Source of the DNA: Pseudomonadales bacterium
GTDB taxonomy: Bacteria > Pseudomonadota > Gammaproteobacteria > Pseudomonadales > Ketobacteraceae
Direction: 5' to 3'
DNA: 32,834 nucleotides
NCBI GenBank assembly: GCA_002701845.1
Contig: NZXG01000004.1
Coordinates: forward strand, 1 to 32,834
Shown here: piece by piece, positions 7,166 through 16,918 of the stretch
How positions within the stretch are numbered: the first letter of the stretch is position 1
Layout: the number at the start of each line of letters is the position of its first letter
Position numbers and translations under genes: made by a program
Notes under the pieces: model-generated
Databases searched by the model: none
What the model saw: the letters and a program-made list of their open reading frames with translations, nothing else
What the model was told of the DNA's origin: nothing

Positions 7166-8836
7166 TCAGCCCTGACTGTCAGCAATCAGCTCCCTGGCGT
7201 GGGCCAGGGACTGCTCGGTAATCTTCAATCCCCCCAACATGCGCGCCACTTCCGCCACTTTTTCATCCTGCGACAGCGGGGCAATGGCGGTGTGGGTGCT
7301 TTTGCGGCTGGTTTGCTTGTTCACGTGCAGATGGGTGTGGCCCTGGGCCGCCACCTGGGGCAGATGGGTGACGCAAAGCACCTGATTGTCCACTCCTAAC
7401 TCCCGCAACAGGCGACCCACGATTTGGGCCACGGCGCCGCCAATACCCACGTCCACCTCGTCGAACACCAGGGTGGCCACATTGGTCTTGGCGGCACAGG
7501 CCACCTGAATGGCCAGGCTGATGCGGGACAGCTCGCCGCCGGAGGCCACTTTGTTCAGGGGTTTGGCGGGTTGGCCCGGGTTGGTGCAGACTATAAATTC
7601 CACCTGCTCCCGGCCGTGAGCGTTGAACTGATGCTCGGCCAGGGGCTGCAATGCCACCTGGAAGCTGGCGCCGGGCATGCCCAGGGGCTGGATTTTTTCC
7701 GTGATCAGGCGATCCAGTTTTTTGGCGGCCTTGCCGCGCCCCCGGGTTAACTGCTCCGCCGCCTGTAAATACTCCGCCAGTGCCTTTTGCGCCTCTGCCT
7801 CAAGTGCCTGCAGCCGCTCGTCGCCGCCACCGATCTGGTCCAGCTCCTGTTGCAGGCGCTGCCACAGCTCCGCCAGGCCTTCCGGCTCCACCCGGTGTTT
7901 GCGGGCCAGATGAAAGTAGGCGGAAAGCCGCTGATCCAGTTGCTGGTATTGCTCCGGATCCAGCTCCAGGCTGTCCAGATAGTGATTGAGGCTGGAGCCG
8001 GCCTCTTCCAGTTGAATGCAGGCACTGTCCACCAGTTCGCAAAGTTCCTTCAGGGCCGGGTCTTCGGCTTCCATATCCCGCAGCAGCCTGAGGATGGAGC
8101 GGGCCTGGTCCGTCAGGGCGCTGTCACTCTCACTAAGCCCGCTCAGGGCCTGCTGGCCTTGACTCAGCAGGGATTCCACATTGGCCAGGCGCCGGTGGCG
8201 GGCCTCCAGGTCGGCCATTTCCCCGGGTTCCGGTTTCAGTTCTTCCAGTTCGCTGAGCTGAAATCGCAGCAGGTCCACCCGGTCCTGCATTTCTTTGGCG
8301 TGATCGCGAAAGTGCTCGAAAGCCTGCTGTTGTTGCTGCCAGTGATGGAAGGCCCGGGCGGTGGCTTTGGCGGCCTGGCCCAGCCCGCCGAATTCGTCCA
8401 GCAGCCGGCGGTGGGTATCCCGCTTCAGCAAGGCCTGATGCTCGTGCTGTCCGTGAATGCTTACTAACATCTCCCCCAGTTCCCGCAGGCTCTGCACCGG
8501 GGAGGGGGTGCCATTGATATAGGCGCGGCTGCGGCCATCTACTCCCACCACCCGGCGCAGAATGCACTCCTCGCCGGCCTCCAGATCCCGCTCTTGCAGC
8601 CAGCTGCGGGCCGGCGGGTTGTGGCTGATGTCAAAGGTGGCCAGAATCTCGGCTTTGTCGGCCCCATGCCGCACCGAGCCGCTGTCGGCCCGTTCCCCCA
8701 GGGCCAGCCCCAGGGCGTCGATCATGATGGACTTACCGGCGCCGGTCTCGCCGGTGATCACCGTGAGGCGGCCGGGAATCTCCAGATCCAGTTGTTCAAC
8801 AATGGCAAAGTGACTGATGTGCAGATGTGTGAGCAT
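7166..8836 (-). CDS. recN: DNA repair protein RecN
   Basis: 556 residues, SMC-like ATPase acting in double-strand break repair. Walker A GETGAGKS at residues 29-36 in the N-terminal head, a long coiled-coil centre (about 150-370), and a C-terminal head with the ABC signature VASGGELSRISLAIQV and Walker B TLVFDEVDVGIGG, then VTHLPQVAA. Full length for the family. In many bacteria recN is SOS-induced, but I see no CTGT-N8-ACAG LexA box in the 130 bp upstream. Convergent with fur, divergent from hrcA. Confidence 0.97.
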   Translation of the reverse strand: MLTHLHISHFAIVEQLDLEIPGRLTVITGETGAGKSIMIDALGLALGERADSGSVRHGADKAEILATFDISHNPPARSWLQERDLEAGEECILRRVVGVDGRSRAYINGTPSPVQSLRELGEMLVSIHGQHEHQALLKRDTHRRLLDEFGGLGQAAKATARAFHHWQQQQQAFEHFRDHAKEMQDRVDLLRFQLSELEELKPEPGEMADLEARHRRLANVESLLSQGQQALSGLSESDSALTDQARSILRLLRDMEAEDPALKELCELVDSACIQLEEAGSSLNHYLDSLELDPEQYQQLDQRLSAYFHLARKHRVEPEGLAELWQRLQQELDQIGGGDERLQALEAEAQKALAEYLQAAEQLTRGRGKAAKKLDRLITEKIQPLGMPGASFQVALQPLAEHQFNAHGREQVEFIVCTNPGQPAKPLNKVASGGELSRISLAIQVACAAKTNVATLVFDEVDVGIGGAVAQIVGRLLRELGVDNQVLCVTHLPQVAAQGHTHLHVNKQTSRKSTHTAIAPLSQDEKVAEVARMLGGLKITEQSLAHARELIADSQG

Positions 8837-8894
8837 GGGTTGTCGGGGTCTGAGTGGTTCTGATCAATGGCCACATCTTAGAGAAATCGACGGC

Positions 8895-8924
8895 TTGTCG
8901 CCATCGGGAAAGCCGCGCTAGAAT
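8895..8924 (+). promoter_or_regulatory. Candidate sigma-70 promoter of hrcA
   Basis: TTGTCG (8895-8900), 18-bp spacer, TAGAAT (8919-8924), 40 bp before the hrcA ATG. No CIRCE inverted repeat (TTAGCACTC/GAGTGCTAA) lies here. Confidence 0.45.
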
Positions 8925-8964
8925 CAAAAACGTTTGCTTGATAATTGTGCCTGTCAGGAGTGCG

Positions 8965-9996
8965 ATGCGACCCAAAGTTGATCGAGCCGAAGAGGTATTG
9001 AAGGCGCTGGTGGAGCGCTATATTCGCGATGGCGAACCGGTGGGCTCCAGGGCCATTGCCGAGTCGCTGGTGAACGCCGCCAGCCCGGCCACCATTCGTA
9101 ACGTGATGGCGCAGCTGGAGCAGCGGGGCCTGATCCAGTCGCCTCATACCTCCGCCGGGCGGGTGCCCACGGCCCTGGGTTATCGCATGTTCGTGGATAG
9201 CCTGCTGACCGTGGCCTCGCCGGCACTGGAAAACGTGGATCAGGTGCGGCGGCGGCTGCTGCCGGACAAAACCCCCCAGGAGCTGATGGGCGAGGCCTCC
9301 GAGGTGTTGTCGGAGCTTACATCCATGGCGGGCATTGTGATGATCCCCAAAAGTGACCGTTCCAGCCTGCGGCAGGTGGAATTTCTGCCCCTGGAAGGTA
9401 ACCGGGTGCTGGTGATCCTGGTGCTGAACGATCGCGAGGTGCAGAACCGGATCATCACCACCAACCGCCATTACGGCGAATCAGAGCTGCAGCAGGCCGC
9501 CAATTATCTCAATCAGCATTTTATCGGCAATCCCCTGGGGGCGATCCGCGAGCGGCTGCTGCAGGCCATGCAGAACGACAAGTCCCACATGGATTCTCTG
9601 ATGCAGACGGTGATCGAGGTGGCCTCCCAGAGTTTTCAGGGCCCGGAGCTGGCGGAGTGCGTGGTGTCCGGTCAGTCCAATCTGCTTACCATGGCGGACG
9701 AGCAGGGCATCCACCGGTTACGGGAGCTGTTCGATGCCTTCCAGCGCAAGCGGGATCTGCTGGAGCTGATGGATCAGTGCGTGAAGGCCGACGGCATGCA
9801 GATTTTCATCGGCCAGGAGTCGGGCTATGAAATGCTGGATGAATGCAGTCTGGTGTCCTCCCCTTACGGTACCGAGGATGAGGTGCTGGGGGTGCTGGCG
9901 GTGATCGGCCCCACCCGCATGCCCTACCAGCGGGTGATTCCCATGGTGGATTTAACCGCAAAAATTCTCTCCGCGGCCTTGAAGCCTGCCAATTAA
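8965..9996 (+). CDS. hrcA: Heat-inducible transcription repressor HrcA
   Basis: 343 residues from the ATG at 8965 (CAGGAG upstream), which gives the normal start MRPKVDRAEEVLKALVERYI. N-terminal winged helix (GEPVGSRAIAESL; SPATIRNVMAQLEQRGLIQSPHTSAGRVPT) followed by the GAF-like and insertion domains with the conserved C-terminal GPTRMPYQRVIPMVDLTAKIL. HrcA represses chaperone genes by binding CIRCE and needs GroEL for activity. Most enteric gammaproteobacteria lack it. Here it heads the grpE-dnaK-dnaJ cluster, but no CIRCE is visible anywhere in the window, so its targets may be groESL or other genes elsewhere. Confidence 0.96.
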   Translation: MRPKVDRAEEVLKALVERYIRDGEPVGSRAIAESLVNAASPATIRNVMAQLEQRGLIQSPHTSAGRVPTALGYRMFVDSLLTVASPALENVDQVRRRLLPDKTPQELMGEASEVLSELTSMAGIVMIPKSDRSSLRQVEFLPLEGNRVLVILVLNDREVQNRIITTNRHYGESELQQAANYLNQHFIGNPLGAIRERLLQAMQNDKSHMDSLMQTVIEVASQSFQGPELAECVVSGQSNLLTMADEQGIHRLRELFDAFQRKRDLLELMDQCVKADGMQIFIGQESGYEMLDECSLVSSPYGTEDEVLGVLAVIGPTRMPYQRVIPMVDLTAKILSAALKPAN

Positions 9997-10004
9997 TCCC
10001 AATA
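9978..10004 (+). promoter_or_regulatory. Candidate sigma-32 promoter of grpE
   Basis: CTTGAA (9978-9983), 13-bp spacer, TCCCAATA (9997-10004), compared with CTTGAA-N13/14-CCCCATNT. It overlaps the hrcA stop and lies 80 bp before grpE. A 6-bp GC hairpin (10030-10050) sits in the resulting leader. Confidence 0.5.
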
Positions 10005-10083
10005 TACCCGGGAAATTTCCGTTAAGTACCGCCCCCAATTCTCTGGGGCGCGTTCAACTTGTTGTTTTTATTGGAGAGCGCCT

Positions 10084-10692
10084 ATGTCCAACGATGAAGC
10101 CACACGCCCCGGGGAAGAGCCGGCCGAGGTGACCAGCGAAGCCACCGAGGCAACGGAGGCCGCGGCGGAGAGCAGTGGCACGGAGTCCGAGGCAGCGGAG
10201 GCGGAAGCCCCCAGTGTCGACAGCCTGCTGGCCGAGGTGGCCAGTTTGCAGGACAAAGTCAAAGCGCAGCAGGACAGCGTGCTGCGGGCTCAGGCGGAGA
10301 TGCAGAACGTGCGCCGGCGGGCGGAGCGAGATGTGGAGAATGCCCACAAGTTCGCGCTGGAGAAGTTTTCCGCGGATCTCTTGCCGGTGATCGACAGCCT
10401 GGAACGGGCCCTGGATGCCGCTGACAATCTGGAAAGCGAGGCCGTAAAGGGGATGCGCGATGGCGTGGAGCTGACCCTGAAGATGTTTGTGGACACCCTG
10501 GGCAAGCACGGTGTGGAGCAGATCAATCCCATGGGCGAGCCCTTCAACCCGGAATTTCATCAGGCCATGACCATGGTACCCAACCCCGAAATGGAGCCCA
10601 ATTCGGTGATGGATGTGATGCAGAAGGGCTACGTGCTGCGGGGGCGCCTGGTGCGGCCCGCCATGGTGGTGGTGTCCAAGGCGGCGGAATAG
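10084..10692 (+). CDS. grpE: Nucleotide exchange factor GrpE
   Basis: 202 residues; TTGGAGAG precedes the ATG. Accelerates ADP release from DnaK. An acidic, low-complexity N-terminus (about 1-50) leads into the long dimeric helix ([33 protein letters not shown]) and the four-helix and beta domains with [33 protein letters not shown] and the C-terminal [18 protein letters not shown] signature. Follows hrcA; its own sigma-32-type promoter is probably within the end of hrcA. Confidence 0.97.
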   Translation: MSNDEATRPGEEPAEVTSEATEATEAAAESSGTESEAAEAEAPSVDSLLAEVASLQDKVKAQQDSVLRAQAEMQNVRRRAERDVENAHKFALEKFSADLLPVIDSLERALDAADNLESEAVKGMRDGVELTLKMFVDTLGKHGVEQINPMGEPFNPEFHQAMTMVPNPEMEPNSVMDVMQKGYVLRGRLVRPAMVVVSKAAE

Positions 10693-10722
10693 GGCACTGA
10701 CAGGACACTGCAGGACACTGAA
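10691..10722 (+). repeat. Three tandem ~10-bp units upstream of the dnaK promoter
   Basis: GGGCACTGAC, AGGACACTGC and AGGACACTGA stand in tandem directly after the grpE stop and end about 13 bp before the sigma-32 -35 box. The units keep one-helical-turn spacing and could be binding sites or simple slippage. Confidence 0.5.
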
Positions 10723-10735
10723 AGGGGCGCAACCA

Positions 10736-10763
10736 CTTGAAATGGCGGTGGGTGGCCCCATCT
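10736..10763 (+). promoter_or_regulatory. Sigma-32 heat-shock promoter of dnaK
   Basis: Perfect CTTGAA (10736-10741), 14-bp spacer, perfect CCCCATCT (10756-10763), matching the E. coli sigma-32 consensus CTTGAA-N13/14-CCCCATNT. The dnaK ATG follows at 10875, leaving a leader of about 100 nt. Confidence 0.85.
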
Positions 10764-10874
10764 AGGTAACCAGACAAGCGGTAAGGCCACTGGCCGGAAG
10801 CAAACAGCAGATTGCAACTTTGAATGTGCGACGGCCTGCGGGCCCCAAGCCAACGAATCATTGGAGAGTTTGAA

Positions 10875-12803
10875 ATGGGTAAAATCATTGGCATCGACCT
10901 GGGTACAACCAACTCCTGCGTAGCGGTGATGGAGGGGGACAAGCCCAAAGTCATCGAAAACAGTGAGGGTGATCGTACCACCCCTTCCATTGTCGCCTAT
11001 AACGATGATGGCGAGATCCTGGTGGGTCAGTCCGCCAAACGACAGGCGGTGACCAACCCCCACAACACCCTGTTCGCGGTGAAGCGCCTGATCGGCCGCA
11101 AGTTCACCGACAACGAGGTGCAGAAAGACATCAAGCGGGTACCGTTCAAGATCATCAAATCCGATAACGGTGATGCCTGGGTGGAAGCTCACGGCAAGAA
11201 AATGGCACCGCCCCAGGTGTCTGCGGAAGTTCTGAAGAAAATGAAGAAGACCGCGGAAGACTACCTGGGCGAGGAAGTGACCGAAGCGGTTATCACCGTG
11301 CCCGCTTACTTCAACGACAGCCAGCGCCAGGCCACCAAGGATGCCGGTCGTATTGCCGGCCTGGAAGTGAGGCGGATCATCAACGAACCCACCGCCGCGG
11401 CCCTGGCCTACGGTATGGACAAGAAGCGCGGTGATTCCGTGGTGGCTGTTTACGACCTGGGTGGTGGTACCTTCGATATCTCCATCATCGAGATCGCGGA
11501 AGTGGATGGCGAGCATCAGTTCGAGGTGCTGGCCACCAACGGTGACACCCACCTGGGTGGTGAGGACTTTGACCTGCGCCTGATCGAGTATCTGGCCGAT
11601 ACCTTTAAAAAGGATTCCGGTATCGATCTGCACAACGACCCGCTGGCCCTGCAGCGGTTGAAGGAAGCCGCGGAGAAGGCCAAGATCGAGCTGTCCTCCA
11701 GTCAGCAGACTGAGGTAAACCTGCCTTACATCACCGCCGATTCTTCCGGCCCGAAACACTTGAACATCAAGTTGACCCGGGCCAAGCTGGAATCCCTGGT
11801 GGAAAAAATGGTGGAGGATTCTCTCAAGCCCTGCGAAACCGCGTTGAAGGATGCCGGCGTCAAGGCCGCCGATATCGATGAAGTGATCCTGGTGGGTGGT
11901 CAGACCCGGATGCCCCTGGTGCAGCAGAAGGTGAAGGACTTCTTCGGCCGGGATCCCCGTAAAGACGTGAACCCGGATGAAGCCGTGGCCGTTGGCGCTT
12001 CCATTCAGGCGGCGGTACTGGCCGGTGATGTGAAAGACGTATTGCTGCTGGACGTAACCCCGCTGACCCTGGGTATCGAAACCATGGGCGGTGTGATGAC
12101 GCCCCTGATCGAGAAGAATACGACGATTCCCACCAAAAAGTCGCAGATCTTCTCCACCGCGGACGACAACCAGACAGCGGTAACCGTGCATGTGTGCCAG
12201 GGTGAGCGCAAGCAGGCGTCCCAGAACAAATCCCTGGGCCGTTTCGACCTGGCGGACATTCCGCCGGCGCCGCGGGGCATGCCGCAGATCGAGGTGACGT
12301 TCGACATCGACGCCAACGGTATTCTGAACGTGAGCGCGAAAGACAAGGCCACCGGTAAAGAGCAGTCCATCGTGATCAAGGCCTCCTCCGGTCTCAGCGA
12401 CGATGAGATCGAACAAATGGTGCGGGATGCGGAATCCCACGCCGAGGAAGACCGCAAGTTCGAGGAGCTGGTATCGGCCCGTAACCAGGCGGATGGTTTG
12501 ATTCACGCCACCCGCAAGACCATGGAAGAGGCCGGCGATAAAGTACAGGAAGACGAGAAGACCGCCATCGAAGGCGCTATTTCCGCACTGGAAGAAGCGC
12601 TCAAAGGTGACGACAAGGATGAGATCGAAGCCAAGACCAAGGCCTTGACTGAAGCCTCTTCCGGCCTGGCCCAGCGGCTCTATTCCGAGCAGCAGGCTGC
12701 CGGGGGCGCCGAGGCCACGGATGCTGGCGCCAGCGCGGAATCCGGTACTTCCGATGACGCGGTGGATGCCGAGTTCGAAGAAGTGGATGAGAACAAGAAG
12801 TGA
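10875..12803 (+). CDS. dnaK: Molecular chaperone DnaK (Hsp70)
   Basis: 642 residues from the ATG at 10875 (GGAG 9 nt upstream), giving [19 protein letters not shown]. Nucleotide-binding domain with the phosphate-1 loop [40 protein letters not shown] and [12 protein letters not shown]; linker [15 protein letters not shown] at about residue 390; substrate-binding domain and helical lid, ending in the EEVDENKK tail that follows an Ala/Gly-rich stretch. ATP-dependent folding chaperone working with GrpE and DnaJ, both adjacent. Expression is likely heat-induced from the promoter at 10736. Confidence 0.99.
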   Translation: MGKIIGIDLGTTNSCVAVMEGDKPKVIENSEGDRTTPSIVAYNDDGEILVGQSAKRQAVTNPHNTLFAVKRLIGRKFTDNEVQKDIKRVPFKIIKSDNGDAWVEAHGKKMAPPQVSAEVLKKMKKTAEDYLGEEVTEAVITVPAYFNDSQRQATKDAGRIAGLEVRRIINEPTAAALAYGMDKKRGDSVVAVYDLGGGTFDISIIEIAEVDGEHQFEVLATNGDTHLGGEDFDLRLIEYLADTFKKDSGIDLHNDPLALQRLKEAAEKAKIELSSSQQTEVNLPYITADSSGPKHLNIKLTRAKLESLVEKMVEDSLKPCETALKDAGVKAADIDEVILVGGQTRMPLVQQKVKDFFGRDPRKDVNPDEAVAVGASIQAAVLAGDVKDVLLLDVTPLTLGIETMGGVMTPLIEKNTTIPTKKSQIFSTADDNQTAVTVHVCQGERKQASQNKSLGRFDLADIPPAPRGMPQIEVTFDIDANGILNVSAKDKATGKEQSIVIKASSGLSDDEIEQMVRDAESHAEEDRKFEELVSARNQADGLIHATRKTMEEAGDKVQEDEKTAIEGAISALEEALKGDDKDEIEAKTKALTEASSGLAQRLYSEQQAAGGAEATDAGASAESGTSDDAVDAEFEEVDENKK

Positions 12804-12809
12804 GAGTGA

Positions 12810-12880
12810 GCGGCGCGCCGGTCGCGCCGCCCTTACACTTGCCCATCGGCGTCAACGGGTCGCGGAGCTTAGTCTCCGCG
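12810..12880 (+). terminator. Two hairpins between dnaK and dnaJ
   Basis: GCGGCGCG/CGCGCCGC (12810-12830, 5-nt loop) starts 7 bp after the dnaK stop, and CGCGGAG/CTCCGCG (12861-12880) follows. Neither has a U-tract, so they are more likely partial terminators or mRNA-stabilising structures that lower dnaJ relative to dnaK than full terminators. Confidence 0.4.
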
Positions 12881-12925
12881 CTCGTGTGTCAGGCGCCATA
12901 AATTGAACAACATTGGTCTGAACCC

Positions 12926-14059
12926 ATGTCGAAGAGAGATTATTACGAAGTACTCGGGGTAAGCCGAAGCGCCAGCGCGCAGGACATTAAAAAAGCCTAC
13001 CGCAAACTGGCCATGAAATATCACCCTGACCGTAACCCGGACGACACAGAGGCGGAAGCCAAGTTCAAGGAAGCCAGTGAGGCCTACGAGGTGCTCTCCG
13101 ACGAGCAGAAGAAGGCGGCCTACGATCAGTACGGCCACGCCGGTGTGGACCCCAACATGGGTGGGGGTGGCTTCCACTCCGCGGCCGGCGGCGCCAGCTT
13201 CAGCGACATCTTCGGGGACGTGTTCGGGGATATATTCGGCGCCGGTGGCCGAGGCGGAACCCGGGCCAACCGGGGCTCTGACCTGCGTTATACCCTGGAG
13301 CTTGACCTGGAAGAAGCCGTTCGCGGTACCAGCGTGGAAATCCGGGTGCCCACCATGGTGCAGTGTGAAACCTGCGACGGCTCCGGGGCCAAGAAAGGCA
13401 GCAGTCCGGTCACCTGCAGCACCTGCGGCGGTATTGGTCAGGTGCGCATGCAGCAGGGCTTTTTCTCGGTTCAGCAAACCTGTCCCGCCTGTCGCGGTCA
13501 GGGCAAAATCATCAAGGATCCCTGTCCCGACTGTCATGGCCAGGGCCGCAAGGAAAAGCGCAAGACTCTGTCAGTTAAAATCCCCCCCGGTGTGGATACT
13601 GGCGACCGCATCCGCCTGGCCGGTGAAGGCGAGGCGGGCCTGAACGGTGGACCAACCGGGGATCTGTACGTGCAGGTGGCGGTGCGGGAGCATCCGCTGT
13701 TCCGCCGGGAAGGCAAGGATCTGTATTCCGAGGTGCCCATCAGTTTTGTGGACGCGGCCCTGGGGGGAGAGCTGGAAGTGCCCACCCTGGATGGCCGGGT
13801 GAAACTGAAGATCCCGGCGGAAACCCAGACCGGCAAACTGTTCCGTTTGCGGGGTAAGGGTGTGACCCCGGTACGGGGTGGCAATCCGGGGGATTTGTTG
13901 TGCCGGGTGATTATTGAAACGCCGGTAAATCTGGGAAAGGAACAGAAAGAATTGCTCAAACAGTTCCAGGAAAGCCTGGAGAAGGAAGGCCATCGGCAGT
14001 CGCCCAAGAAGAGTGGCTGGTTCGATGGGGTGAAGTCGTTTTTTGACGATATGCTGTAA
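12926..14059 (+). CDS. dnaJ: Chaperone DnaJ (Hsp40)
   Basis: 377 residues. J-domain with YHPDRNP (HPD at residues 33-35) that stimulates DnaK ATPase; a Gly/Phe-rich segment ([20 protein letters not shown]); a zinc-finger region with four CXXCXGXG repeats ([32 protein letters not shown]); and the C-terminal substrate-binding domains ([24 protein letters not shown]). All parts of a type I DnaJ are present. It follows dnaK by 122 bp and is probably read from the dnaK promoter through two hairpins. Confidence 0.98.
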   Translation: MSKRDYYEVLGVSRSASAQDIKKAYRKLAMKYHPDRNPDDTEAEAKFKEASEAYEVLSDEQKKAAYDQYGHAGVDPNMGGGGFHSAAGGASFSDIFGDVFGDIFGAGGRGGTRANRGSDLRYTLELDLEEAVRGTSVEIRVPTMVQCETCDGSGAKKGSSPVTCSTCGGIGQVRMQQGFFSVQQTCPACRGQGKIIKDPCPDCHGQGRKEKRKTLSVKIPPGVDTGDRIRLAGEGEAGLNGGPTGDLYVQVAVREHPLFRREGKDLYSEVPISFVDAALGGELEVPTLDGRVKLKIPAETQTGKLFRLRGKGVTPVRGGNPGDLLCRVIIETPVNLGKEQKELLKQFQESLEKEGHRQSPKKSGWFDGVKSFFDDML

Positions 14060-14245
14060 CGCGGCTCCGATCTCGACTTAGTGACTGTTAATAGCTGTTA
14101 GAGATTACTTTTAGCAAAGAGAATTGGGCCTGTAAGTGTTTATGTGCTTCATCTGAAGGGTTGTGTGATTGAGGCTGCTGGGGCCGGTTCGAGGTTGGCT
14201 GAGTAGAGCGGGAAATGGCAGGACAGAGATCGAAGCTTTGAATCC
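14060..14245. other. Intergenic DNA after dnaJ without recognisable genes
   Basis: I see no gene, RNA or clear terminator here. It is AT-richer at 14080-14160 (TAGTGACTGTTAATAGCTG and neighbours) and leads into the hairpin cassettes. Confidence 0.5.
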
Positions 14246-14363
14246 GGTTCAGGCGCGTCCGGAAGGGCTTTCGGGACACGCTACAAGCACATCCCTGTGC
14301 GCTCGACAGCGGCCGTCCATGGCCGCTGACGGTCCCGAAAACCCTTCCGGACGCGCCTGAACC
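14246..14363. repeat. Long inverted-repeat hairpin cassette 1 (32-bp arms, 54-nt core)
   Basis: The arms 14246-14277 and 14332-14363 are inverted copies with 31 of 32 positions matched; the left arm begins GGTTCAGGCGCGTCC. The core holds two hairpins, GCACA/TGTGC (loop TCCC) and CAGCGGCC/GGCCGCTG (loop GTCCAT). Read on the minus strand, the core aligns over its whole length with the core of cassette 2. It resembles the intergenic repeat families of marine gammaproteobacteria. Confidence 0.8.
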
Positions 14364-14443
14364 TGCCACCCAGTGTTATTCAGCAGCAGGGCTCCGTAAC
14401 TGCACTTTCAGAAGCACTCCGCTGGAAGCAACGCAGTGGCGCA

Positions 14444-14549
14444 AGAGCGGGAAGATACCCGTTTCAGAGCTCTCAACCGCAGGGATGCGGTTGTGAAGCC
14501 CCCAGGGATGGGTTCACGGCGGGTTCTGAAACGGGTATCTTTCCGCTCT
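14444..14549. repeat. Long inverted-repeat hairpin cassette 2 (25-bp arms, 56-nt core)
   Basis: The arms 14444-14468 and 14525-14549 match at 24 of 25 positions; the left arm begins AGAGCGGGAAGATACCC. The core holds CAACCGCA/TGCGGTTG (loop GGGA) and TGAAGCCC/GGGTTCA-type pairing around CAGGGATG. Cassette 1 has the same core in the opposite direction with different arm sequence. Transcripts from dnaJ would end or stall in either cassette. Confidence 0.8.
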
Positions 14550-14593
14550 GGAGCGGTCTATCCAATAGGCACCATCCAAATCTTCGGAAATAA

Positions 14594-15454
<861 letters not shown>

Positions 15455-15462
15455 TAAAGCCG

Positions 15463-15491
15463 TAGACGCCCGGGTCCGGTTTCGCTAGAAT
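15463..15491 (+). promoter_or_regulatory. Candidate sigma-70 promoter of carAB
   Basis: TAGACG (15463-15468), 17-bp spacer, TAGAAT (15486-15491), directly after dapB. It gives a leader of about 260 nt before carA. Confidence 0.45.
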
Positions 15492-15555
15492 GGTTTCCGA
15501 TCAGGGCTCGGGCGGCCCGATCCATCTGCCCCGAATTCACCTTTAACAATCCGAC

Positions 15556-15609
15556 ATGGCTTTGCAGAACCCTGCCAAGCCCGTCATTGTTCGGCCTGTT
15601 GTCAGGTGA
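15556..15609 (+). CDS. Possible carA leader peptide (17 residues)
   Basis: The frame ATG GCT TTG CAG ... GTC AGG TGA encodes MALQNPAKPVIVRPVVR, with Arg codons at positions 13 (CGG) and 17 (AGG, just before the stop). It lies between the candidate promoter and a strong intrinsic terminator, where a leader peptide for attenuation would be. The segment CGGCCTG inside it (15592-15598) can pair with CAGGCCG (15637-15643). No Shine-Dalgarno sequence is visible, which argues against strong translation. Confidence 0.3.
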   Translation: MALQNPAKPVIVRPVVR

Positions 15610-15659
15610 TGTGCGGGATGCGGCCCGAAACCGGATCAGGCCGGAGGCTGAAGAACACG

Positions 15660-15696
15660 AAGCGGGATAGATTGCAGCAATCTGTTCCGCTTTTTT
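15660..15696 (+). terminator. Intrinsic terminator/attenuator in the carA leader
   Basis: A 15-bp stem (15660-15674 with 15678-15692, two G-U pairs, loop CAG) is followed by TTTTTT (15691-15696). It is the strongest intrinsic terminator shape in the window yet sits between the carAB promoter and carA, with carA starting 64 bp later. This suggests attenuation rather than an operon end, though it could also end dapB transcripts. Confidence 0.75.
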
Positions 15697-15759
15697 GCGG
15701 CCGGCACCGATCAACGTAACAGCGCGTTGCGCCCGAACTGACCAGCAATGGAGGTTGGC

Positions 15760-16890
15760 TTGACTAAACCAGCCATTTTGGCCCTTGAAGACGGCACCCT
15801 GTTCCGGGGTGTATCCATTGGAGCCGACGGGCAATCCGTAGGCGAAGTCGTTTTTAATACCGCCATGACCGGCTACCAGGAGATTCTCACCGATCCCTCC
15901 TATGCCCGGCAGATGGTGACTCTCACCTATCCCCATATCGGCAGCACCGGCGTCAATGACGAGGATGAAGAGTCGCGGCAGATATGGGCCGCCGGACTGA
16001 TTATCCGTGACCTGCCGCTGCTGGCCTCCAACTGGCGCATGCAAAAAAGCCTGGATCAGTATCTGCAGGAAAATGGGGTGGTGGGCATCGCCGATATCGA
16101 TACCCGGCGCCTGACCCGAATCTTGCGGGATAAAGGCGCCCAGAGCGGTTGCATCATGGCCGGCGACAATCTCAATGAAGCCGATGCGGTGGCTGCCGCC
16201 AAAGCCTTCCCGGGGTTGAAAGGAGCGGATCTGGCTAAAGAAGTCAGTGTAAAAGAGCCCTACCAGTGGGGCGAGGGCACCTGGCAGTGGGGGCAGGGTC
16301 ATACCCGGCCGGATGGCGCCCGCTTCAAAGTGGTGGCCTACGATTACGGCGTGAAGCGTAACATCCTGCGAATGCTGGTGGATCGTGGTTGCGACATCAC
16401 GGTGGTGCCGGCACAGACCCCCGCCAGCGAAGTGCTGGCCATGCAGCCGGACGGGGTGTTCCTCTCCAATGGCCCCGGCGATCCGGAACCCTGTGACTAT
16501 GCCATCACGGCGATTCAGGAAATCGTGAAAACCGATACGCCGGTGTTCGGTATTTGCCTGGGGCATCAGTTACTGGCTCTGGCCAGCGGTGCCAGAACGG
16601 TGAAAATGAAGTTTGGCCATCACGGCGCCAACCACCCGGTGAAGAATCTGGATGACGGCACGGTCATGATTACCAGTCAGAACCATGGCTTCGCGGCTGA
16701 TGAAGAGACCCTGCCATCCAACCTGCGGGCCACCCACCGCTCACTGTTTGATGGATCGCTGCAGGGAATTCACCGTACCGATTGTCCGGCCTTCAGTTTT
16801 CAGGGGCATCCGGAAGCCAGCCCGGGTCCACACGATGTGGCACCCCTGTTCGATCATTTTATCGATCTGATGCAAGCCCGGACCCAGTAG
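15760..16890 (+). CDS. carA: Carbamoyl-phosphate synthase small (glutaminase) subunit
   Basis: 376 residues from a TTG at 15760. A GGAGG (15750-15754) lies 5 nt upstream of the TTG, and [12 protein letters not shown] is the usual family start; the ATG at 15748 overlaps this ribosome site and would add four residues. N-terminal CarA domain ([30 protein letters not shown]), then a class I glutamine amidotransferase with [13 protein letters not shown] (nucleophile Cys266) and [11 protein letters not shown] (His/Glu). Delivers ammonia to CarB for carbamoyl phosphate used in arginine and pyrimidine synthesis. Co-transcribed with carB, 28 bp downstream. Confidence 0.97.
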   Translation: MTKPAILALEDGTLFRGVSIGADGQSVGEVVFNTAMTGYQEILTDPSYARQMVTLTYPHIGSTGVNDEDEESRQIWAAGLIIRDLPLLASNWRMQKSLDQYLQENGVVGIADIDTRRLTRILRDKGAQSGCIMAGDNLNEADAVAAAKAFPGLKGADLAKEVSVKEPYQWGEGTWQWGQGHTRPDGARFKVVAYDYGVKRNILRMLVDRGCDITVVPAQTPASEVLAMQPDGVFLSNGPGDPEPCDYAITAIQEIVKTDTPVFGICLGHQLLALASGARTVKMKFGHHGANHPVKNLDDGTVMITSQNHGFAADEETLPSNLRATHRSLFDGSLQGIHRTDCPAFSFQGHPEASPGPHDVAPLFDHFIDLMQARTQ

Positions 16891-16918
16891 CCCAAATCAA
16901 CGCCAACGGTAGGATGCA

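Noticed and set aside
8837-8964. LexA box for recN
   Set aside because: No CTGT-N8-ACAG type palindrome is present between recN and hrcA.
8837-10083. CIRCE operator
   Set aside because: Neither TTAGCACTC nor GAGTGCTAA half-sites with a 9-bp spacer occur upstream of hrcA or grpE.
10629-12506. Open frame of 625 codons on the minus strand
   Set aside because: It lies wholly antisense to dnaK, whose strong codon bias in GC-rich DNA leaves the opposite frame free of stops; the translation is His/Gly/Gln-rich and resembles no protein.
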